Shown here one piece after another: positions 1 through 5,465 of a stretch of DNA of 6,601 nt (the stretch's first letter is position 1; the number at the start of each line of letters is the position of its first letter). The notes below the pieces were generated by a model. It searched no databases. It was not told the DNA's origin and saw nothing but the letters and a program-made list of their open reading frames with translations. The translations under genes were made by a program, and so were the position numbers. The stretch covers positions 1 to 6,601 of the forward strand of contig NZ_CALDGS010000015.1 in NCBI RefSeq assembly GCF_937941905.1. Direction: 5' to 3'. The DNA is from an uncultured Mycolicibacterium sp. (GTDB taxonomy: Bacteria; Actinomycetota; Actinomycetes; Mycobacteriales; Mycobacteriaceae).

Positions 1-733
1 GCTCGGAGTGCTTGGCGAGGTATTCGCGCAGCTGCTGGCGGCCGCGGTGGATGCGGCTGCGCACCGTGCCGAGCTTCACACCCAGGGTGGCGCCGATCTC
101 CTCGTAGGACAGGCCCTCGATGTCGCACAGCACCACCGCGGCGCGGAACTCCGGCGGCAGCGAGTCCAGCGCGGCCTGCAGGTCGGGGCCGAGCCGGGCG
201 TCGTGGTAGATCTGCTCCGGATTGGGGTCGCCGGCGGGCACCCGGTCGTAGTCGTCGGGCAGCGCCTCCATCCGGATGCGCTGGCGGCGGCGGACCATGT
301 CCAGGAACAGGTTCGTGGTGATGCGGTGCAGCCAGCCCTCGAAGGTGCCGGGCTGGTAGTTCTGCAGCGACCGGAACACCCGGATGAACGTCTCCTGGGT
401 GAGGTCCTCGGCATCGTGCTGATTGCCGGTCAGGCGGTAGGCCAGCCGGTAGACCCGGTCGGCGTGCTGCCGGACGAGCTCGTCCCAGGACGGCATGGTC
501 GACTTGTCACCAGTGGCGTCGAACACCGCGGTCCCGGTCAGCTCGCCGCTGGGCTCCACCCAGCTGCCCTCGTACTCGTCGGGATGGGCGTGCGACATCG
601 ACATCGGCGCCATCATCGTCGTCGTGGTAGTCGGCGTGGTGGTCGTCGTAACCTCCTGCTCACGGGTGTCGTGAGGAACAACCCGCGTCGCGGCGCCCTT
701 ATTCCCGGAACGCGTGATGCGGTCCTGTGTCAT
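1..733 (-). CDS. sigE: ECF RNA polymerase sigma factor SigE (C-terminus cut by window edge)
   Basis: This gene encodes an extracytoplasmic-function sigma factor that directs RNA polymerase to envelope-, surface- and heat-stress promoters; in mycobacteria SigE is held by the anti-sigma factor RseA. 244 codons are present and the reading frame is open at base 1. Residues 1–60 are variable and include a Thr-rich tract (29–39). Sigma region 2 spans about residues 83–150, with DAEDLTQETFIRVF at 107–120 and GWLHRITTNLFLDMVRRR at 133–150. Sigma region 4 lies at the C-terminal end, with LPPEFRAAVVLCDIEGLSYEE followed by the recognition helix VKLGTVRSRIHRGR. From about residue 58 it is nearly identical to M. 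tuberculosis SigE as I remember it. The ATG at 733 gives the longest frame but has only a weak GGACGG/GTAGG upstream. ATGs at residues 40, 41, 44 and 46 are alternatives, and M. tuberculosis sigE is reported to use several starts. Identity is very secure; the start is uncertain. Confidence 0.95.
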   Translation of the reverse strand, partial: MTQDRITRSGNKGAATRVVPHDTREQEVTTTTTPTTTTTMMAPMSMSHAHPDEYEGSWVEPSGELTGTAVFDATGDKSTMPSWDELVRQHADRVYRLAYRLTGNQHDAEDLTQETFIRVFRSLQNYQPGTFEGWLHRITTNLFLDMVRRRQRIRMEALPDDYDRVPAGDPNPEQIYHDARLGPDLQAALDSLPPEFRAAVVLCDIEGLSYEEIGATLGVKLGTVRSRIHRGRQQLREYLAKHSE

Positions 734-775
734 GTGCCTACCGTCCCCGATCCCGGTATGCCTGCCGTATGAGGC

Positions 776-794
776 GCCTGAATGTTTCCTGAGA
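776..794 (-). promoter_or_regulatory. Candidate MprA-box-like direct repeat upstream of sigE
   Basis: On the minus strand two 8-bp half-sites, TCTCAGGA (794–787) and ATTCAGGC (783–776), sit in direct orientation with a 3-bp spacer, 19 bp in total and 43 bp upstream of the sigE ATG at 733. The common core is TCAGG. The mycobacterial response regulator MprA is described as binding a 19-bp element made of two loosely conserved 8-bp direct repeats, and it activates sigE in M. tuberculosis. The assignment rests on architecture and location only; I cannot score it against the published consensus. I could not pin down a convincing -35/-10 pair for sigE. Confidence 0.4.
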
Positions 795-876
795 AAGCCA
801 GGTACCCCCGCGACGACCTGCGGAAACCGGGTGTGACCAAGGACGCAGCGGCGGACCCGCCCGGGCGTGTCGTCCG

Positions 877-906
877 TTGTGCCGGATCCCGGGTTGGCTC
901 TACGCT
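877..906 (+). promoter_or_regulatory. Predicted promoter of the O-methyltransferase gene (leaderless type)
   Basis: A -35-like TTGTGC (877–882) and a -10 hexamer TACGCT matching TANNNT (901–906) are separated by 18 bp. Transcription would start about 7–8 bases after the -10, at 913/914, and the ATG is at 914. No good Shine-Dalgarno precedes that ATG (only GCGGGG). Leaderless mRNAs beginning at ATG or GTG are common in mycobacteria, so this is a coherent promoter and start prediction. Confidence 0.55.
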
Positions 907-913
907 GCGGGGC

Positions 914-1552
914 ATGTCCAGCACCGACGGCGCCGCGGCGCTGCTCGCCCACGCCGAGGGATCCATCTCCGAGGACGAGATCGTCGCCGCCGCCCGGGAA
1001 CGCGCCGTCGACATCGGTGCCGGCGCGGTCACCCCGGCGGTCGGCGCGCTGCTGAGCGTGCTGGCCCGGCTGACCGGGGCCCGCGCCGCGGTGGAGGTGG
1101 GCACCGGCGCCGGGGTGAGCGGGCTGTGGCTGCTGAGCGGGATGCGCGACGACGGCGTGCTGACCACCATCGACGTCGAGCCCGAACACCTGCGGCTGGC
1201 CAAGCAGGCGTTCGCCGAGGCCGGGATCGGCCCCGGCCGCACCCGGCTGATCAGCGGCCGGGCCCAGGAGGTGCTCACCCGGCTCGCCGACGCCTCCTAC
1301 GACCTGGTGTTCATCGACGCCGACCCGGTCGACCAGCCGCAGTTCGTCACCGAGGGGGTGCGGCTGCTGCGCCCCGGCGGGGTGATCGTGGTGCACCGCG
1401 CCGCGCTCGGCGGGCGGGCCGGCGACGCCTCGGCGCGCGACGCGGAGGTGACCGCGGTGCGCGAGGCGGCCCGGCTGATCGCCGAGGACGAGCGGCTCAC
1501 CCCGGTGCTCGTCCCGCTCGGCGACGGCCTGCTCGTCGCCGCCCGCGACTGA
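914..1552 (+). CDS. SAM-dependent O-methyltransferase (Rv1220c-like)
   Basis: The 212-residue protein is a class I (Rossmann-fold) methyltransferase of the O-methyltransferase family 3 / caffeoyl-CoA O-methyltransferase type. The SAM-binding motif I is VEVGTGAGVSGLWL (60–73). The acidic residue that binds the ribose is D87 in TIDVEPEHL, and the post-motif strand is YDLVFIDADP (129–138). It closely resembles M. tuberculosis Rv1220c (about 215 aa), especially WLLSGMRDDGVLTTID and HRAALGGRAGD. Its acceptor substrate is not known. I chose the ATG at 914 because family similarity begins just after it and a promoter fits it; the in-frame ATG at 782 would add 44 residues of non-conserved sequence and run through that promoter. 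The gene is divergent from sigE, an arrangement conserved in mycobacteria. There is no signal peptide, so it is probably cytoplasmic. Confidence 0.9.
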   Translation: MSSTDGAAALLAHAEGSISEDEIVAAARERAVDIGAGAVTPAVGALLSVLARLTGARAAVEVGTGAGVSGLWLLSGMRDDGVLTTIDVEPEHLRLAKQAFAEAGIGPGRTRLISGRAQEVLTRLADASYDLVFIDADPVDQPQFVTEGVRLLRPGGVIVVHRAALGGRAGDASARDAEVTAVREAARLIAEDERLTPVLVPLGDGLLVAARD

Positions 1553-1590
1553 GCCCGCCCCCGCTTCTGCGCGGAAGAGTATTCCGGGCT
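1552..1590 (+). other. Small overlapping inverted repeats in the spacer after the methyltransferase
   Basis: CGGAA (1572–1576) and TTCCG (1582–1586) form perfect 5-bp arms around GAGTA. A second pair, AGCCCG (1552–1557) and CGGGCT (1585–1590), overlaps it, so the two stems would compete. No T-tract follows, so this is not a standard intrinsic terminator. It could be a weak hairpin or an operator for the downstream exporter genes. Short arms in such GC-rich DNA may arise by chance. The rest of the spacer (1591–1647) shows no gene. Confidence 0.25.
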
Positions 1591-1647
1591 GTCCTTCGGC
1601 CGATTTCACGACCGCGGCTTCGCACTCGCGGGAAAGTGGAAGGGCGC

Positions 1648-1655
1648 GGGAGGAG
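1648..1655 (+). promoter_or_regulatory. Strong ribosome binding site of the ABC ATPase gene
   Basis: GGGAGGAG lies 6 nt before the ATG at 1662 and only 3 nt before the in-frame GTG at 1659. The spacing favours the ATG. This is the clearest Shine-Dalgarno in the window, in contrast to the starts at 914, 5363 and 5466. Confidence 0.75.
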
Positions 1656-1661
1656 TCGGTG

Positions 1662-2555
1662 ATGGACCTGGCGGTCGAGGTGCGGGGGCTGACGAAGTCG
1701 TTCGGCCGCATCCGGGCCCTCGACGGCCTCGACCTGACCGTCGCCCCCGGCGAGGTCACCGGTTTCCTCGGCCCGAACGGGTCCGGCAAGTCCACCACCA
1801 TCCGGATCCTGCTCGGCCTGCTGCGCGCCGACGCCGGCACGGTGCGGGTGCTCGGCGGCGACCCGTGGCGCGACGCGGTGGCCCTGCACCGGCGGATCGC
1901 CTATGTGCCCGGTGATGTGGTGCTCTGGCCCAACCTGACCGGGATGCAGGCCATCGACCTGTTGATCCGGTTGCGCGGCAACGGCATCGACACCGAGCGC
2001 CGGGACCGGCTGCTGGACCGGTTCGCGCTCGACCCGCACCGGCCGGCGCGCACCTACTCCAAGGGCAACCGGCAGAAGGTGGCGCTGGTCGCCGCCTTCG
2101 CCACCGACGCCGACCTGTACATCCTCGATGAGCCCACCTCGGGCCTGGATCCGTTGATGGAGAAGGCCTTTGCGCAGTGCATCGCCGAGGTCGCCGCGCG
2201 GGGCGCGGCGGTGCTGCTGTCCAGCCACATCCTGGCCGAGGTCGAGAAGCTGTGCGACCACGTCACGATCATCCGCGCCGGGCGCACGGTGCGGGCCGGC
2301 CCGCTGGCGCGGTTGCGTCACCTGATGCGCACCACCGTCCGGGTGCGCACCCGCGCCGACGGCCGGGACCTGGCGCGGCTGCCGTTCGTCCACGAGTTCG
2401 GCGTCGCCGACGGCCACTACGAGTTCCGGGTCGACCGCGCGGATCTGGACCGCGCCATGGCGGCGTTGACCCGGCTGGGCATCCTCGACCTCACGGTCAG
2501 TCCGGCCTCGCTGGAGGATCTGTTCCTACGCGAATACCGCCCGGACCGGCCATGA
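1662..2555 (+). CDS. ABC exporter ATP-binding subunit (Rv1218c-like)
   Basis: This 297-residue nucleotide-binding subunit of an ABC-2 type exporter hydrolyses ATP to drive the membrane protein encoded next to it. Walker A is GPNGSGKST (37–45). The ABC signature is the variant YSKGNRQK (132–139). Walker B with the catalytic glutamate is LYILDEP (152–158, E157), the D-loop is SGLD (160–163) and the H-loop histidine is H189. At the Q-loop the sequence is YVPGDVVLWPNLTG (81–94), with Gly84 where glutamine is usual; I remember this as typical of the actinobacterial Rv1218c-like group. Residues from about 215 on form a C-terminal extension. The related M. tuberculosis pair Rv1218c–Rv1217c is reported as a multidrug exporter, but the substrate here is inferred at best. 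The stop overlaps the permease start (ATGA), so the two are translationally coupled. Confidence 0.92.
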   Translation: MDLAVEVRGLTKSFGRIRALDGLDLTVAPGEVTGFLGPNGSGKSTTIRILLGLLRADAGTVRVLGGDPWRDAVALHRRIAYVPGDVVLWPNLTGMQAIDLLIRLRGNGIDTERRDRLLDRFALDPHRPARTYSKGNRQKVALVAAFATDADLYILDEPTSGLDPLMEKAFAQCIAEVAARGAAVLLSSHILAEVEKLCDHVTIIRAGRTVRAGPLARLRHLMRTTVRVRTRADGRDLARLPFVHEFGVADGHYEFRVDRADLDRAMAALTRLGILDLTVSPASLEDLFLREYRPDRP

Positions 2556-4135
2556 CTTCGCTTGTGCCCCAAGAGCTCACCGGAACCGCGACATTGCTGC
2601 GGCTGGCCCTGCGCCGGGACCGGATCCGGCTGGCGGTGTGGCCGGCCGCACTGACCCTGCTGATGGCCTACACCCCGTCGGCGATGCGGCTGGCCTACCC
2701 CGACGAGGCGCAGCGTATCGCCCGGGTGGCGCTGATGAAGACCCCGGCGGCGATCATGCTGGCCGGGCCGACGTTCGGGGTGAACGAGACAGACCTGGGC
2801 GCGATGATCGCCAACGAGCTGATGCTCACCATGATCGTCGCGGCGTCGATCCTGGCGGTGCTCACCGTCGTCCGACACACCCGCGCCGAGGAGGAACGCG
2901 GGACCGCCGAACTCGTCGCCGCCGCGGCGGTGGGCCGGCACGCCCGCACCGGCGCCGCCCTGGCGCTGGCCGGCGGCGTCAACGCCGTGCTGGCCGCCGC
3001 GCTGACGATCGCGTTGGCGGCCAACGGTTTCGCCGTGGCCGACTGCGCCGCGATGAGCCTCGGTATCGCCGCGGTGGCGATGGTGTTCGCCGCCGTCGCC
3101 GCGGTCACCGCGCAGCTGTGGCGGCAGGCCCGGGCGGCCGGCGGCGCCGCGTTGGCGGCCCTGGCCGCCGCGGTGGTGGTGCGCGGGCTGGGCGACATCA
3201 TCGACCACTCCGGCAGTGCGCTGTCGTGGTGCTCGCCGATCGCCTGGGCCCAGCAGCTGCGGCCGTTCGTGGCGCTGCGCTGGTGGCCGCTGGCGCCGCT
3301 GCTGGTGCTGACGGTGGTGCTGATCGCACTGGCCGCCGCGCTGGAGCGGCGCCGCCAGTACGGCGCGGGAGTGCTGCCCGGCACCGGCGACCGGCCCCGG
3401 GCCCGCCGGATCGGCGGGGTGTTCGCGCTGCACCTGCGGCTGCACCGCGGCCAGACGGTCGGCTGGGCGGTGGGCATGCTGCTGGGCGGGCTGGCGATCG
3501 GCTCGATGACGCGGTCGATGCTGGACATGGCGGCCGGCAACGACCTGGTGGCGCGGATGCTCGGCGAGCGCGGCGCCGACGGGATGTACAGCGCGATGCT
3601 GCAACTGCTGACCGCCACCGCCGGGGGCTGCGTGGTGGCGGCGGTGCTGCGGGTGTACCGCGACGAGGCATCCGGGCTCGGTGAGCCGGTGCTGGCCGCG
3701 GCGGTGTCGCGGTGGCGCTGGCTGTGCTCGGCGGTGGCCGCCGCGGTTGTGGCCGGCGCGGTGACCGCCGCCGCGGCGGGGTTCGGCATGGGGCTCGGTG
3801 CGGCGCTGACGATGCGGGCGCCGGAACAGCTCTGGCGGCTCACCCTGGCCGGGCTGACCTTCGTGCCGGCGCTGGCGGTGCTGGCCGGGATCGCCGCGGT
3901 GGCGGTGGCGCTGCGCCGGCCCGTGATCGCCTGGTCGGTGCTGGCCCTGGTCGTGGCGGCGTTGTATCTCGGCGCGCTGCTTGGGCTTCCGCAGTGGCTG
4001 TTGGAGCTGTCGCCGTTCGTGCGGATCCGCTCCCCGCTGGCCTGGTCGCCGGCGGCGTGGGCGGTGACGGCGGTGGTCGCGGTGGCGCTCACCGTCGCCG
4101 CCGCGGCGGCGTTCCGGCGGCGCGACCACGGGTGA
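2552..4135 (+). CDS. ABC-2 type exporter permease, two-repeat 12-helix form (Rv1217c-like)
   Basis: The 527-residue polytopic membrane protein pairs with the preceding ATPase. Hydrophobic stretches at about 27–45, 88–107, 137–159, 168–188, 196–211, 246–264, 303–317, 350–366, 390–413, 430–452, 458–477 and 502–520 suggest 12 transmembrane helices. These form two six-helix halves joined by a charged loop (about 265–300). Each half carries a related motif after its second helix: TRAEEERGTAELVAAAAVGR (110–129) and YRDEASGLGEPVLAAAVSR (369–387), which indicates an internal duplication. Length is close to Rv1217c (about 548 aa). The start ATG overlaps the ATPase stop by 4 nt and has no Shine-Dalgarno of its own, fitting translational coupling. 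Earlier in-frame starts, for example at 2177, would lie inside the ATPase gene. Drug or lipid export is the likely role, with substrate unknown. Confidence 0.9.
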   Translation: MTSLVPQELTGTATLLRLALRRDRIRLAVWPAALTLLMAYTPSAMRLAYPDEAQRIARVALMKTPAAIMLAGPTFGVNETDLGAMIANELMLTMIVAASILAVLTVVRHTRAEEERGTAELVAAAAVGRHARTGAALALAGGVNAVLAAALTIALAANGFAVADCAAMSLGIAAVAMVFAAVAAVTAQLWRQARAAGGAALAALAAAVVVRGLGDIIDHSGSALSWCSPIAWAQQLRPFVALRWWPLAPLLVLTVVLIALAAALERRRQYGAGVLPGTGDRPRARRIGGVFALHLRLHRGQTVGWAVGMLLGGLAIGSMTRSMLDMAAGNDLVARMLGERGADGMYSAMLQLLTATAGGCVVAAVLRVYRDEASGLGEPVLAAAVSRWRWLCSAVAAAVVAGAVTAAAAGFGMGLGAALTMRAPEQLWRLTLAGLTFVPALAVLAGIAAVAVALRRPVIAWSVLALVVAALYLGALLGLPQWLLELSPFVRIRSPLAWSPAAWAVTAVVAVALTVAAAAAFRRRDHG

Positions 4136-4148
4136 CGGCGCAGTGGGG

Positions 4149-5363
4149 CTAGATCCAGACGCCCTTGCCGACGGCGACCACCCCGCCGGCGCTGACCGAG
4201 AACCGCTCACGGTCGCGTTCGAGATCCACGCCGACCATCTCCCCCGGGCCGACCACGACGTTCTTGTCCAGGATGGCCCGGCGCACCACCGCGCCGCGGC
4301 CCACCCGCACCCCGGGCATCAGCACGCTGCCCTCCACGATCGCCCCGTCGTCGATCACCACGTTCGACGACAGCACCGAGTTGCGCACCGACGCCGCGGA
4401 GATGATGCTGCCGGCCCCGACCACCGACTCCTGCGCCGAGCCGCCGTTGACGAACTTGGCCGGGGCCAGGTTCTCGGTGGCGCCGCGGATCGGCCAGCGC
4501 CGGTTGTAGAGGTTGAACACCGGGTGCACCGACACCAGGTCCATGTGCGCGTCGTAGAACGCGTCCAGCGTCCCGACGTCGCGCCAGTAGCCGTGGTCGC
4601 GCTCGGTGGCGCCGGGCACCTCGTTGTCGCGGAAGTCGTAGACCGCCGCCATCCCGTCGGCCACCAGCCGCGGGATGATGTCGCCGCCCATGTCGTGGTC
4701 GGAGTGGTCGTCCTCGGCGTCGGCGCGCAGCGCGTCGATGAGCACCTTGGTGGTGAACACGTAGTTGCCCATCGACACGAACGACTCGTCCGGGTTGTCC
4801 GGGGTGCCCGGCGGGTCGGCGGGCTTCTCGACGAAACTGCGGATGCGGCCGGACTCGTCGGCGTCGATCACCCCGAAGGCACTGGCCTGCTCGCGCGGCA
4901 CCCGGATCCCGGCCACGGTGGCCCCGGCGCCGCTCTCGATGTGGTAGCGCACCATCTGCTCGGGGTCCATCCGGTACACGTGGTCGGCGCCGAACACCAC
5001 GATGTAGTCGGGATCCTCGTCGTAGATGAGGTTCATCGACTGGTAGATCGCATCGGCCGAACCGGTGTACCAGCGCGGGCCGAGTCGTTGCTGGGCGGGC
5101 ACCGGGGTGATGTACTCCCCGGCCAGGCCGCTCAATCGCCAGTTCTGGCTGATGTGCCGGTCCAGCGAGTGCGACTTGTACTGGGTGAGCACGCAGATCC
5201 GCAGGTAGCGGGCGTTGACCAGGTTGGACAGCACGAAGTCGATGAGCCGGTAGGCGCCACCGAAGGGGACGGCCGGCTTGGCCCGGTCGGCCGTCAACGG
5301 ATACAGCCGCTTCCCCTCCCCGCCGGCCAGGACGATGCCCAGCACATGTGGCGCTTCCCTCAT
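4149..5363 (-). CDS. glgC: Glucose-1-phosphate adenylyltransferase (ADP-glucose pyrophosphorylase)
   Basis: The 404-residue enzyme makes ADP-glucose and pyrophosphate from ATP and glucose-1-phosphate, the committed step of bacterial glycogen and alpha-glucan synthesis. The N-terminal nucleotidyltransferase domain shows LAGGEGKRL (12–20) and RAKPAVPFGG (27–36). Y99 in RWYTGSADAIYQ matches E. coli Y114, the catalytic D127 in GADH matches E. coli D142, and K180 in FVEKP matches E. coli K195, the glucose-1-phosphate ligand. From about residue 300 the pattern fits the left-handed beta-helix that carries allosteric sites. Length equals the M. tuberculosis enzyme. The ATG at 5363 fits the conserved N-terminus. 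It has no clear Shine-Dalgarno, but TAGGTT lies 6 nt upstream, suggesting a leaderless mRNA. The gene is divergent from glgA, its functional partner, and convergent with the exporter permease. Confidence 0.97.
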   Translation of the reverse strand: MREAPHVLGIVLAGGEGKRLYPLTADRAKPAVPFGGAYRLIDFVLSNLVNARYLRICVLTQYKSHSLDRHISQNWRLSGLAGEYITPVPAQQRLGPRWYTGSADAIYQSMNLIYDEDPDYIVVFGADHVYRMDPEQMVRYHIESGAGATVAGIRVPREQASAFGVIDADESGRIRSFVEKPADPPGTPDNPDESFVSMGNYVFTTKVLIDALRADAEDDHSDHDMGGDIIPRLVADGMAAVYDFRDNEVPGATERDHGYWRDVGTLDAFYDAHMDLVSVHPVFNLYNRRWPIRGATENLAPAKFVNGGSAQESVVGAGSIISAASVRNSVLSSNVVIDDGAIVEGSVLMPGVRVGRGAVVRRAILDKNVVVGPGEMVGVDLERDRERFSVSAGGVVAVGKGVWI

Positions 5364-5369
5364 GCCCCA

Positions 5370-5375
5370 AACCTA
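5370..5375 (-). promoter_or_regulatory. Candidate -10 element of glgC
   Basis: TAGGTT (minus strand) matches TANNNT and lies 6 nt before the glgC ATG, so transcription would start at or next to the start codon. No recognisable -35 is seen at 17–18 bp. The absence of a Shine-Dalgarno agrees with a leaderless message. Confidence 0.4.
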
Positions 5376-5411
5376 ACGGCAGGGGGTGGACGCGGCTACT
5401 TTTTGCGGTTC

Positions 5412-5429
5412 GCGGGCCGTCTCGCCCGC
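5412..5429. promoter_or_regulatory. 18-bp palindrome in the glgC–glgA divergent region, possible operator
   Basis: GCGGGC (5412–5417) and GCCCGC (5424–5429) are perfect 6-bp arms around a 6-bp centre. The centre, about 5420, is close to the midpoint between the two start codons. If both genes are leaderless the element is not transcribed from either promoter, so it would act as DNA, for example as a regulator site. No T-tract follows on either strand, so it is not an intrinsic terminator. GC-rich arms can occur by chance. Confidence 0.3.
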
Positions 5430-5452
5430 CTGCGCAGCACCGGCTGTGCCAC

Positions 5453-5458
5453 TACGGT
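5453..5458 (+). promoter_or_regulatory. Candidate -10 element of glgA
   Basis: TACGGT matches TANNNT and ends 7 nt before the ATG at 5466, which places transcription start on the start codon. There is no Shine-Dalgarno in the preceding bases. The hexamer lies inside a short palindrome, CTACG-GT-CGTAG (5452–5463). The -35 region is weak (CTGCGC at 5430–5435, 17-bp spacing). Confidence 0.45.
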
Positions 5459-5465
5459 CGTAGCC

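Noticed and set aside
8..772. Open frame of 254 codons on the plus strand opposite sigE
   Set aside because: The minus strand encodes an unmistakable SigE protein across the same bases.
782..913. Upstream in-frame ATG extension of the methyltransferase
   Set aside because: The extra 44 residues are not conserved and would overlap the predicted promoter; the start at 914 fits the family length.
734..913. SigE/SigH-type autoregulatory promoter (GGAA…GTT) upstream of sigE
   Set aside because: GGAAAC occurs on the minus strand at 789–784, but no GTT or similar -10 follows at suitable spacing.
1612..1631. CCGCG…CGCGG inverted repeat upstream of the ATPase gene
   Set aside because: The arms are only 5 bp of pure G/C with a 10-base spacer and no T-tract, easily expected by chance at this GC content.
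1497..2417. Open frame of 306 codons on the minus strand opposite the ATPase gene
   Set aside because: The plus strand encodes all ABC ATPase motifs here, and the antisense product is low-complexity.
2177..2551. Upstream in-frame extension of the permease
   Set aside because: It would lie inside the ATPase gene and has shadow-frame composition; the ATGA overlap at 2552 gives the natural start.
2417..4210. Long open frame of 597 codons on the minus strand opposite the exporter genes
   Set aside because: Its composition is Arg/Gln/His/Gly/Pro-rich with no recognisable domain, typical of an antisense frame in GC-rich DNA. The plus-strand permease has clear helices and an ATGA coupling to the ATPase.
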